Shown here: in pieces, positions 1-5,415 of the stretch
How positions within the stretch are numbered: the first letter of the stretch is position 1
Layout: each line of letters begins with the position of its first letter
Source of the DNA: CAYGDT01 sp964348745
Lineage (GTDB): Bacteria; Patescibacteriota; Gracilibacteria; Peribacterales; Peribacteraceae
Assembly (NCBI GenBank): GCA_964348745.1
Contig: CAYGDT010000060.1
Location: forward strand, 1 to 8,967
Direction of reading: 5' to 3'
DNA: 8,967 nt
Program-made: the position numbers and the translations under genes
The notes under the pieces: model-generated
What the model saw: the letters and a program-made list of their open reading frames with translations, nothing else
What the model was told of the DNA's origin: nothing
Databases searched by the model: none

Positions 1-246
1 TTTTCAATCTTCAATCTACAATCATCCATTGGCTATCTGCACTTTACCTACCTCTGGCCTCTCAAAACCGATCTCCTTCTGCGACTCGCTTCCAAAGCAA
101 AGAAGACGATACTCGTTGAGTGCAACAAACAGGGGCAACTGGGGATGCTGATCAAGCAGGAGTGTGGTCTTGAATTTTCTGAACGGATTTTGAAGTACGA
201 CGGGCGGCCGTTTTTCTACGATGAACTTCTTTCCCAGATCGCCTAG
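1..246 (+). CDS. 2-oxoacid:ferredoxin oxidoreductase alpha subunit, 3' end (partial)
   Basis: The frame is open from base 1 to the TAG at 244-246 and gives the last 81 residues of a larger protein that starts outside the window. The tail has the C-terminal signature of KorA/PorA-type alpha subunits: GYLHFTYLWPLK, then TILVECNKQGQLGMLIKQ, then RILKYDGRPFFYDELL. The family transfers electrons from oxidative decarboxylation of a 2-oxoacid to ferredoxin and works as a complex with the beta subunit, which follows after only 22 bases. Pyruvate or 2-oxoglutarate as substrate cannot be decided from this tail. Two oddities are visible. The first ten codons (FSIFNLQSSI) are encoded by an imperfect heptamer repeat lying just before the conserved GYLHFTYLWP block. 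The stop codon is part of a hexamer repeat array. The subunit identity is secure; the substrate is not. Confidence 0.88.
   Translation, partial: FSIFNLQSSIGYLHFTYLWPLKTDLLLRLASKAKKTILVECNKQGQLGMLIKQECGLEFSERILKYDGRPFFYDELLSQIA
3..30 (+). repeat. Heptamer repeat inside the oxidoreductase alpha gene
   Basis: TTCAATC occurs at 3-9 and 10-16, followed by TACAATC (17-23) and a degenerate ATCCATT. The array is in frame with the alpha-subunit tail and probably begins upstream of the window. No stop codon arises in any frame of a pure TTCAATC array, so it can be translated through. Confidence 0.6.
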
Positions 247-268
247 CCCTAGCCCCAACCCCAGCCCT
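242..268 (+). repeat. C-rich hexamer array between the alpha and beta genes
   Basis: The units are CCTAGC, CCTAGC, CCCAAC, CCCAGC, then CCT directly abutting the ATG at 269. The array fills the whole spacer between the two oxidoreductase genes and supplies the TAG stop of the upstream gene. The opposite strand has four G tracts of 3-4 bases separated by loops of 2-3 bases, which is a canonical G-quadruplex motif. It belongs to the same class as the arrays near 4636 and 5736. Confidence 0.85.
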
Positions 269-1156
269 ATGTCCATCCCTCTGGATTCCAACACGATTGA
301 CCTGATGAAGGCGTACGCCACGTCCACTCCGTGCACGTGGTGCGATGGCTGCGGGGACTATGGCATCTGGACGGCGACCAAACTGGCACTTGCGGAGTCG
401 GGCATTCCACCGCACAAAGTGATGATGTGTTTCGACGTCGGGTGCCACGGTAATGGCGCGGACAAGCTTGAAGGCTACCGCTTCCATGGTTTGCACGGCC
501 GCGTGCTGCCGTTTGCTGCAGGTTGTGCGCTTGCCAATCGTGAGATTCCAGTGATCGCCTTCGGCGGGGACGGCGCGAGTTTCTCCGAGGGGATGGGGCA
601 CTTCATCCATGCATTCCGCAGCAATTATCCGTTCACGTTTGTCCTCCATAATAACGCAAACTTCGGTCTGACCAAGGGGCAGGCGAGTGCGGTGACATGG
701 CAGGATCAGGCGATGAATATTTCTCCCAACGGGATCCCCGAACACACGCTGCCGAGTATGGATCTCGTCTTCTCGCTGGAGCCGACCTTCGTCGCGCGCA
801 CATGGAGCGGCGACATCGCTCAAATGACGGTAATTTTGAAAGAAGCACTGAAACATCGCGGCTTTGCATTCATCGACGTGTTGCAGTCGTGTCCCACATG
901 GAACCACTTTGCCACGCAGGAATGGCTGATGGAACACTGTAAGCCGGTTGGGGAAGATCATGACGTAACCGACTTTTCTAGAGCCCGCGCTCTAGCGGTG
1001 GATACCTCCAAGTCCGTCGCCACGGGTCTTCTTTATCGCAATGAAAACGTTCCGCACTTTTACGAGAGGTTGAAACCGCGGGAGGGGGTCAAGACCTCTG
1101 CAGTCGATGAAGTGAAGATTACGGATGTGCGTGACCTGATGCGCGAGTTCGTTTAA
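269..1156 (+). CDS. 2-oxoacid:ferredoxin oxidoreductase beta subunit (TPP-binding)
   Basis: This 295-residue protein matches the length of KorB/PorB beta subunits, which bind thiamine diphosphate and an Fe-S cluster and catalyse CoA-dependent oxidative decarboxylation of a 2-oxoacid with ferredoxin as acceptor. The N-terminal CTWCDGCGDYGI (Cys22, Cys25, Cys28) and the later LQSCPTW (Cys208) match the cluster-ligand regions. The TPP motif runs from GGDGASF (99-105) to HNNANFGLTKGQ (127-138). The ATG at 269 is preferred: a frame opening at 221 would add a repeat-encoded SPSPNPSP stretch and overlap the upstream gene, while family proteins start about 20 residues before the first Cys pair, as here. 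There is no Shine-Dalgarno; the leader is the C-rich hexamer array. The gene forms an operon with the alpha subunit. Its last 38 bases overlap the oppositely oriented glycosyltransferase. korB is the likeliest name, but the substrate is not proven. Confidence 0.92.
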   Translation: MSIPLDSNTIDLMKAYATSTPCTWCDGCGDYGIWTATKLALAESGIPPHKVMMCFDVGCHGNGADKLEGYRFHGLHGRVLPFAAGCALANREIPVIAFGGDGASFSEGMGHFIHAFRSNYPFTFVLHNNANFGLTKGQASAVTWQDQAMNISPNGIPEHTLPSMDLVFSLEPTFVARTWSGDIAQMTVILKEALKHRGFAFIDVLQSCPTWNHFATQEWLMEHCKPVGEDHDVTDFSRARALAVDTSKSVATGLLYRNENVPHFYERLKPREGVKTSAVDEVKITDVRDLMREFV

Positions 1157-2093
1157 GTGTAACGAGCACCCGCACAATTCCCATCCCAACTACAAACGGA
1201 TGCCGCAAGGCAAACGTGAACGCCTGTCCACTCCCTTTGGTGGCGACTTTCTTCTTATTCTTCACACGAATGAGGAATTTTTTTACCATGTCTTGCACGG
1301 ATCGATTTCTGGATTCGATAGCCGCACGACGTAGTGGGCCGCGCAGCAGTCGTATCAACGACTCGAATACTTCCAGCCGGTCATAGAGGCCTGTGCCACT
1401 GTCGTTATTCTGAAAACTCGCGGCTTGCCCATGCACACGAAACGCGCCGTGGTTTGCAACTTCGTTATACCAGTCCGTTTTCGGCAAACACCGCACCCAA
1501 TACTCGACATCCAAAAACTGCGGCATCCGCTCATGGAACGGTCCGACCTCTTCCATCACTTCCCGCCGCAACGTGACGAAAGACGGTTCGCCGATGATGT
1601 TCGGGTGCATGTTGCGCTTGAGCCACCACAGCAGAAAATCATTACCGTTATGCACCCCCGGCGCGACATCCGCTTTGATTTTTTGTAGGATTTCGTACCC
1701 TTCCACCGTCCACAGATTCTCGTCGTACTGATAGCGGTGGTTTAAAGAAATAAATCCGACGTTTTGGTGCTTGTTAAAAATTTGCAGTGCAGTTGCGAGG
1801 TAGTCTCGATCCCAGAGGTCGTCTTGAAACAGATAGGCGATCACATTGCCGGTTGCCTTCCCGAAGCAGCGGTTCCAGTTGGCGCCGATACCGAGGCATT
1901 TTTCGTTTCTGAAAAACTGAAACCGCGCGTCCGCCAAGTATTTTTTGACCATGGAATGTGTATCGACATCCGTTGGCTCGTCGCAGATAATGCACTCCCA
2001 GTCGGTCTCGGTCTGCGCACACAGACTTTCGAGCGTCTCGGTGAGATGCTGCGCATTCGGTTTGTAGGTCGGCAGAAGGACGGAGACTTTCAT
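1119..2093 (-). CDS. Family 2 glycosyltransferase
   Basis: This 324-residue protein opens with the GT-A nucleotide-binding start KVSVLLPTYKPN, a typical GT2 N-terminus, followed by TLESLCAQTETDWECIICDE. The metal/nucleotide-sugar acidic motif is YLFQDDLWDRDYL, with the DD at 91-92. Further on, PFHERMPQFLDVEYWVRC (185-202) matches the acceptor-side acidic region of GT2 enzymes. It probably transfers a sugar to a cell-surface polysaccharide or lipid-linked acceptor; donor and acceptor cannot be read from sequence. No clear membrane anchor is seen, although the C-terminal 30-40 residues are basic and partly hydrophobic and could associate with membrane. It lies downstream of trmD on the same strand with only a repeat array between them, so co-transcription is likely. 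The ATG at 2091-2093 directly abuts the array and has no Shine-Dalgarno. The last 12 codons overlap the beta-subunit gene tail to tail. Confidence 0.9.
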   Translation of the reverse strand: MKVSVLLPTYKPNAQHLTETLESLCAQTETDWECIICDEPTDVDTHSMVKKYLADARFQFFRNEKCLGIGANWNRCFGKATGNVIAYLFQDDLWDRDYLATALQIFNKHQNVGFISLNHRYQYDENLWTVEGYEILQKIKADVAPGVHNGNDFLLWWLKRNMHPNIIGEPSFVTLRREVMEEVGPFHERMPQFLDVEYWVRCLPKTDWYNEVANHGAFRVHGQAASFQNNDSGTGLYDRLEVFESLIRLLRGPLRRAAIESRNRSVQDMVKKFLIRVKNKKKVATKGSGQAFTFALRHPFVVGMGIVRVLVTLKRTRASGHAHP

Positions 2094-2151
2094 GGAATAT
2101 TAGAGTATTGGAATATTAGGGAATTGGAATATTAGGGTACTCGGATATTCA
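2094..2151 (-). repeat. AT-rich 16-bp tandem array upstream of the glycosyltransferase
   Basis: Read on the minus strand the unit is CTAATATTCCAATWCY. Full units occupy 2120-2135 and 2104-2119, a 10-base partial copy (2094-2103) touches the glycosyltransferase ATG, and a degenerate unit (2136-2151) reaches to one base from the trmD stop. The whole trmD-to-glycosyltransferase spacer is therefore repeat. Each unit contains TAATAT, which resembles a -10 box, and stop codons in some frames. Confidence 0.85.
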
Positions 2152-2152
2152 A

Positions 2153-2860
2153 CTATTCTCCTAACTGTTCCTTCCTCCACTTCTCAATTTCTGCATGGTG
2201 TCCGCTCAAGAGCACATCAGGAACTTTGAGCCCCTTAAACTCCTCCGGTCGGGTGTAGTGTGGGTACTCCTTCTTACGACCGAGGGCCGAAGAGAAACTT
2301 TCTTCCGTCGCTGATTCCTGCTTACCAAGCACACCGGGTATCTGTCGCGCGACGGCATCGACGAGCACCATGGCAGGCAGTTCGCCGCCGGTCAGGACAT
2401 AGTCGCCAATCGAAATTTCCTCATCGATCCATCCACCTTCAATGACACGCTGGTCAATGCCTTCGTAATGTCCACACAGTAATATCAGCCACTCGTAGCG
2501 CTTGGCGATTTCTTCGACTTTCTGCTGTGTAAGACGCGATCCCCGCGCGGAAAGGTAGATGCGGTACGGCATGTACTTGGCACCGAATACATCTTTGATC
2601 TTGCGCATGCCGTGAATCCCATTACGCCCCGCCTTCGTCACCTCTTCAATCGCAGGAATGATCACATCGGAACGCAGAACCATACCCGCACCGCCGCCGT
2701 AGGGTTCATCATCAACTTGGCGATAGTTACCGAGTCCCCACCGCCGTAGATCATGATAATGAATCTGTACACGCTTTTCCTGCTGGGCACGTCCGACGAT
2801 GCTCTCGCCAAGAGGACCTCTGAACATTCCGGGAAAGAGAGTGAGGATATCGATGCGCAT
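2153..2860 (-). CDS. trmD: tRNA (guanine-N1)-methyltransferase
   Basis: This 235-residue SPOUT-class enzyme methylates N1 of guanosine 37 in tRNAs reading CNN codons, using S-adenosylmethionine, and prevents +1 frameshifting. The start MRIDILTLFPGMF is the invariant family N-terminus, which fixes the ATG at 2858-2860. The early YGGGAGMVL block (54-62) is family-typical. The trefoil-knot AdoMet site is visible as LLCGHYEGIDQRV and ISIGDYVLTGGELPAM. The C-terminal domain has YPHYTRPEEFKGLKVPDVLL followed by SGHHAEIEKWR, again diagnostic. Length equals the family norm, and no key residue appears to be missing. Unlike the common bacterial rpsP-rimM-trmD-rplS operon, no ribosomal protein or RimM neighbours are present; instead a glycosyltransferase follows. 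There is no Shine-Dalgarno; a heptamer array ends one base from the start codon. Confidence 0.97.
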   Translation of the reverse strand: MRIDILTLFPGMFRGPLGESIVGRAQQEKRVQIHYHDLRRWGLGNYRQVDDEPYGGGAGMVLRSDVIIPAIEEVTKAGRNGIHGMRKIKDVFGAKYMPYRIYLSARGSRLTQQKVEEIAKRYEWLILLCGHYEGIDQRVIEGGWIDEEISIGDYVLTGGELPAMVLVDAVARQIPGVLGKQESATEESFSSALGRKKEYPHYTRPEEFKGLKVPDVLLSGHHAEIEKWRKEQLGE

Positions 2861-2861
2861 G

Positions 2862-2901
2862 AGTATCTATATCGTATATGGTATTCGGTATTTCGTATGC
2901 C
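2862..2901 (-). repeat. Heptamer array upstream of trmD
   Basis: On the plus strand the units read GTATATG (2874-2880), GTATTCG (2881-2887), GTATTTC (2888-2894) and GTATGCC (2895-2901), with an offset GTATCTA at 2862-2868. On the trmD sense strand each unit ends in ATAC. The array ends one base before the trmD ATG. The units are imperfect but the period of 7 is clear. Confidence 0.65.
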
Positions 2902-2933
2902 AGATTCATATTTTTTCTAGAACCCCTCATATT

Positions 2934-2965
2934 CTAATATTCCAATACTCTAATATTCCAATATT
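2934..2965 (+). repeat. AT-rich 16-bp tandem array upstream of the DUF167 gene
   Basis: Two complete units, CTAATATTCCAATACT (2934-2949) and CTAATATTCCAATATT (2950-2965), lie 9 bases before the ATG at 2975. This is the same unit as the array before the glycosyltransferase, but on the other strand, so both copies read in the same sense relative to the gene they precede. Confidence 0.85.
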
Positions 2966-2974
2966 CATACCACC

Positions 2975-3241
2975 ATGTTCGACCACTTACTTTCAGAACT
3001 CCGGCAGAAAGGCACCGTGCAGTTCTATGTTCGAGCACGTCCCAGCATGGGTAAGACCGGTGCAGTGCGGATCATGGAGGACGAGAGCATCAAGATCGAT
3101 ATTGCAGCACCTGCCGAAGGCGGCAAAGCCAATGCCGCACTGGTGCGGTTTCTCGCAAAAGAATTCAGTGTCCGGAGAGATCAGGTGAAGATCGTTTCCG
3201 GTGCGACGGCACGGGTGAAGTTGATTCGCATCGTCTTTTGA
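2975..3241 (+). CDS. DUF167 / UPF0235 (YggU-like) family protein
   Basis: This 88-residue protein has the length and core motif of the DUF167 family. The stretch IDIAAPAEGGKANAALVRFL (42-61) followed by VKIVSGATARVKLIRI (71-86) corresponds to the family signature of APPxxGKAN and a later VxxxxGxxxRxKxxxI. Known structures of the family are small alpha/beta folds; a molecular function has not been established, so none is assigned. It is transcribed divergently from trmD and stands alone on its strand; the next plus-strand gene is 1.4 kb away. The start follows CATACCACC with no Shine-Dalgarno, after the 16-bp array. The stop is TGA. Family assignment is confident. Confidence 0.88.
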   Translation: MFDHLLSELRQKGTVQFYVRARPSMGKTGAVRIMEDESIKIDIAAPAEGGKANAALVRFLAKEFSVRRDQVKIVSGATARVKLIRIVF

Positions 3242-3244
3242 TTA

Positions 3245-3275
3245 TTCTTTCTTTGTCTGCCCGACAAAGAAAGAA
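3245..3275. repeat. Perfect 13-bp inverted repeat after the DUF167 gene
   Basis: TTCTTTCTTTGTC (3245-3257) pairs perfectly with GACAAAGAAAGAA (3263-3275) around a 5-base loop, TGCCC. It begins four bases after the TGA. No T run follows in either direction, so it is not a textbook intrinsic terminator, although it could still protect or end the transcript. The sequence resembles short palindromes dispersed in many bacterial genomes. Confidence 0.7.
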
Positions 3276-3289
3276 CCAAAGAAAACGCA

Positions 3290-3340
3290 CCGCGCGCCAA
3301 TCGCCCCTCCGCCTGCCGCAACACCCCCCGTGGCGCGCGG
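3290..3340. repeat. GC-rich inverted repeat, 10-bp stem
   Basis: CCGCGCGCCA (3290-3299) pairs perfectly with TGGCGCGCGG (3331-3340) around a 31-base C-rich loop. It sits just beyond the AT-rich hairpin and may be part of the same dispersed palindromic element. Confidence 0.55.
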
Positions 3341-3435
3341 GACCCACTCCTACTTTTTATTTACAGAACCTCTGAATAATATCTTTATCGCTCATGGTGA
3401 ACGGGGGATGAAGCGTATCATCAAGCGATTGCGCT

Positions 3436-3468
3436 CCCTCTCCCCGCGGGAGAGGGTCGGGGAGAGGG
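3436..3468. repeat. REP-like palindrome with two alternative stems
   Basis: CCCTCTCCC (3436-3444) can pair with GGGAGAGGG (3448-3456). Alternatively the longer arm CCCTCTCCCCG (3436-3446) pairs over 11 bases with CGGGGAGAGGG (3458-3468). The shared 5' arm with two competing 3' arms is the layout of a dispersed palindrome common in bacterial intergenic DNA. It lies four bases past the stop of the DsbA-like gene and may serve as its transcript end, though no T run follows. Confidence 0.7.
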
Positions 3469-3472
3469 GCAT

Positions 3473-4168
3473 TTACCGTAACTTTGCATCGATCATGCCT
3501 TTAAGATCAGCGTAATACGGCAATCCCACGGATTTTTCTCCATTCAAAAACAGCGTCGGTACCAGCGTGACATCCAAAGAGCGTGCGATGGATTTTTCAC
3601 GTTCCACGGTCGCGCCGGTATCGGGACTGTGCAGGCACTGTGTAAACAGAGCAGTATCCAGTTCCAGTGTTGCTGCATGACTCAATAGTGTTTTTTCGTC
3701 TTTTGCACCGAGTTCAAACAGCAGTTTATGCATAGCAATCCCTTTGCTCTGCGTTGCAGCACAGAGCATCCCGATTGCCGCTGTGTCGCTGGCTGCGTAT
3801 TTCTTTAAGGGTAGTATCCCGATCTGTAATCGCAGCGTTCCGGAGTTTACGTACTCTGCGATCAGTTTCGGGAATTGCTCGATGAAGAAATCTTTACAGT
3901 ATCGGCAGTGGTGCTCTGTATATAGCAGCAGAACGATCGGTGCGTCACGGTTGCCGATTTCAAGAAAGCCGCTTGGGAGTAAGCGCTCGGCGATCACCGG
4001 AACCTCGTCGCGGATCGGTTCCTCTTCCACGAAGCTCTCACCCTGTTCTGCCTGCATAGCAGAACTCTGCTGATTTCCTTCTTCTAGGGGTGCTTGCGCT
4101 GCTGGCACACAGGCCACAAGGAGTGTGAGTGATATCAGAGCCAGATGCTTGTTCAATAATGCATGCAT
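3473..4168 (-). CDS. DsbA-like thiol:disulfide oxidoreductase lipoprotein
   Basis: This 231-residue protein has a lipoprotein signal peptide: a basic start (MHALLNKH), a hydrophobic stretch and the lipobox LVAC with the acylated Cys at 20. A linker rich in Glu, Gln and Ala follows to about residue 65. The thioredoxin-fold domain begins near FLEIGNRDAPIVLLLYTEHH. The active site is CRYC (Cys88-Cys91), and the cis-proline loop is TLVPTLFLNG (Pro204). This is the Thioredoxin_4/DsbA-type layout, with a helical insertion between about 100 and 190. It probably oxidises or isomerises disulfides of exported proteins at the outer face of the membrane; the redox direction cannot be read from CRYC. It lies 83 bases downstream of a ten-cysteine exported protein on the same strand, a plausible substrate or partner. 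A degenerate heptamer array precedes the ATG, with no Shine-Dalgarno. The CxxC and cis-Pro make the family assignment firm. Confidence 0.9.
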   Translation of the reverse strand: MHALLNKHLALISLTLLVACVPAAQAPLEEGNQQSSAMQAEQGESFVEEEPIRDEVPVIAERLLPSGFLEIGNRDAPIVLLLYTEHHCRYCKDFFIEQFPKLIAEYVNSGTLRLQIGILPLKKYAASDTAAIGMLCAATQSKGIAMHKLLFELGAKDEKTLLSHAATLELDTALFTQCLHSPDTGATVEREKSIARSLDVTLVPTLFLNGEKSVGLPYYADLKGMIDAKLR

Positions 4169-4174
4169 AGATCA

Positions 4175-4202
4175 GTATTATGGGGTAAGTATTAAGGGAT
4201 AT
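4175..4202 (-). repeat. Degenerate heptamer array upstream of the DsbA-like gene
   Basis: On the plus strand, successive 7-mers read GTATTAT, GGGGTAA, GTATTAA and GGGATAT, ending 6 bases from the ATG at 4166-4168. GTATT at every second unit and a G at the head of each 7-mer recall the array before trmD. The match is weak and could be coincidence. Confidence 0.35.
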
Positions 4203-4251
4203 GAAGAAATTGCCAAGTTCTTATTTCAGCGGGAACATATTTCTTGTTTCT

Positions 4252-4620
4252 TTATTCACAGATTGTCTTACCAAAGTCCGTAGAGCACGTTTCTCGGCAG
4301 AACAGATATCGCTCATTACCGGATTTCTCGCGGCAATGCAGGACGTGCGGTTGCGTGCAGTCGCAGATGGGGTCGATCAGGAGCATGCATTTCCCATATC
4401 GAGAGCAGTAGGACGTCGGGAGCGAACAATCTCCGTCTTTCGTGCAAGACGGCAGTTCATCATTTGATTGTGGCGAGAGTTCCTCGCCGTTATCGGACTG
4501 CTGAGTCACGGTGCTTGCAGACAGTCCTCCGAGGGAATCGTTGAAATAGAGCAGCGTCACAAGCACACAGAGCAGCGCCAGAGGGATAAGAATACTTTTC
4601 CAAGAAGTGTGATTGTGCAT
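4252..4620 (-). CDS. Membrane-anchored cysteine-rich extracytoplasmic protein, unknown function
   Basis: This 122-residue protein is not one I recognise. Residues 9-25 (SILIPLALLCVLVTLLY) form one hydrophobic segment after a short basic start, consistent with an N-terminal signal anchor. A Ser/Gln/Asp-rich spacer follows to about residue 58, then a compact domain with ten cysteines at 59, 65, 72, 78, 86, 88, 96, 108, 112 and 121. The pattern CTKDGDC then YC then GKC resembles small disulfide-knotted extracellular modules. The even cysteine count and adjacency to the DsbA-like lipoprotein suggest five disulfides formed outside the cytoplasm. I take the ATG at 4618-4620: starting at 4683 would add a repeat-encoded LALALAL stretch before the anchor. 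The 15 bases between the hexamer array and ATG contain no Shine-Dalgarno. A plus-strand frame inside this gene shows no family features and is treated as a shadow. Confidence 0.75.
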   Translation of the reverse strand: MHNHTSWKSILIPLALLCVLVTLLYFNDSLGGLSASTVTQQSDNGEELSPQSNDELPSCTKDGDCSLPTSYCSRYGKCMLLIDPICDCTQPHVLHCREKSGNERYLFCRETCSTDFGKTICE

Positions 4621-4635
4621 GCGGGAATTGTACGG

Positions 4636-4661
4636 AAGGGCTAGGGCTAGGGCAAGGGTTT
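4636..4661 (-). repeat. C-rich hexamer array between the Cys-rich gene and wecG
   Basis: On the plus strand: AAGGG, CTAGGG (4641-4646), CTAGGG (4647-4652), CAAGGG (4653-4658), TTT. The minus-strand reading is AAACCCTTGCCCTAG and so on, matching the array at 5736-5761. The plus strand holds four GGG tracts separated by 3-base loops (4638-4658), an ideal G-quadruplex motif. It lies 15 bases 5' of the Cys-rich protein's ATG and 16 bases before the wecG ATG on the other strand. Confidence 0.9.
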
Positions 4662-4677
4662 GAGGTACGATGCATCT

Positions 4678-5415
4678 ATGCAACGCGTGGTCATTCTCGG
4701 TGTTCCGATCGATCCTGTCACTCAGGATGAAGCACTACAGCGCATCTCTGCGATGCTTCTTGATAAAGGGAAGCACCATGTCATGACTCCCAACAGCGAA
4801 ATGCTCGTTGCAGCATCCAAGGACAATACGTTCCATTCGCTCCTGCAATCGGGCGAGTTGAACTTGCCGGATTCCACGGGTTTGCTTTGGGCGGCACGGC
4901 ATACGGGGCAGTTTTTGCCGGAGCGCGTTACGGGTGCCGACACGGTGGAGCGTCTTTTGAAATCGCTTTCATCGGAAGATGGAGTGTTTTTATTGGGAGG
5001 ACGAAAGGGGGTAGGGCGTAGGGCTTCGGAGATGCTTCAAAAGAAGAATCCAAAGCTTCGGATTGTTGGAGCATACGAAGGTTCGCCGTCACAAGACGAT
5101 GCAGCGACGATACTTGAGCAGATCAACGACTCCGGAGCGCACCTGCTTTTGGTCGCCTATGGAGCGCCCGCGCAGGATCTTTGGATCCATCAATATTTGC
5201 CGTCTCTCACGTCGGTGCGGGTGGCAATCGGCATCGGTGGTACGCTTGATTATCTTTCGGGCTCACTGAAGCGGGCACCGCTTCGGGTGCGGTCATCCGG
5301 CATCGAATGGCTCTGGCGACTTGCGCTCCAGCCATCGCGTATCAAAAGGATTCTGACTGCGGTGATAGTGTTTCCGTTTCTGGTGATGCGCTTTGGGCAG
5401 AAGACGCCGCGCTAG
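4678..5415 (+). CDS. wecG: WecG/TagA-family N-acetylmannosaminyltransferase (GT26)
   Basis: This 245-residue protein is full length for the WecG/TagA/CpsF family, which transfers ManNAc or ManNAcA from its UDP donor to undecaprenyl-PP-GlcNAc on the cytoplasmic membrane face, an early committed step in wall teichoic acid, enterobacterial common antigen and related polymers. Motifs in order: ILGVPIDPV (6-14), TPNSEML (37-43), NLPDSTGLLWA (62-72) with Asp65 at the position of the proposed catalytic aspartate, PERVTGAD (81-88), VAYGAPAQDLWI (159-170) and IGGTLDYLSGSLKRAP (186-201). The C-terminal region (about 224-237) is hydrophobic and ends basic, fitting a membrane-associated tail. The start at 4678 is chosen because MQRVVILGVPID matches the family N-terminus; GAGG at 4662-4665 is a weak, distant Shine-Dalgarno candidate. 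wecB, which makes the donor sugar, begins 2.8 kb downstream on the same strand. The last 74 bases overlap the convergent membrane-protein gene. tagA is an equally defensible name. Confidence 0.9.
   Translation: MQRVVILGVPIDPVTQDEALQRISAMLLDKGKHHVMTPNSEMLVAASKDNTFHSLLQSGELNLPDSTGLLWAARHTGQFLPERVTGADTVERLLKSLSSEDGVFLLGGRKGVGRRASEMLQKKNPKLRIVGAYEGSPSQDDAATILEQINDSGAHLLLVAYGAPAQDLWIHQYLPSLTSVRVAIGIGGTLDYLSGSLKRAPLRVRSSGIEWLWRLALQPSRIKRILTAVIVFPFLVMRFGQKTPR

Noticed and set aside
221..268. Upstream start for the beta subunit at 221
   Set aside because: It would add SPSPNPSP encoded by the hexamer array and overlap the alpha-subunit gene; homologues begin close to the ATG at 269.
152..961. Long minus-strand open frame (269 codons) inside the oxidoreductase beta gene
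   Set aside because: It is antisense to a conserved, motif-rich enzyme. Its translation is Arg/His-rich with no recognisable domain, as expected of a shadow frame in GC-rich coding DNA.
242..2965. CRISPR array as explanation for the tandem repeats
   Set aside because: The units are 6-16 bp, directly adjacent and without spacers, and no cas gene is present.
3330..3515. Short plus-strand open frame across the palindrome cluster
   Set aside because: It consists of repeat elements plus the antisense end of the DsbA-like gene, with no coding signature.
4201..4467. Plus-strand open frame of 88 codons opposite the Cys-rich gene
   Set aside because: The minus-strand frame has a signal anchor, an ordered cysteine pattern and a Dsb neighbour. 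The plus frame shows no family feature and lies wholly inside it.
4621..4683. N-terminal extension of the Cys-rich protein starting at 4683
   Set aside because: The added residues (TLALALALP) come from the repeat array and would precede the signal anchor. The ATG at 4618-4620 gives a normal signal-anchor N-terminus.
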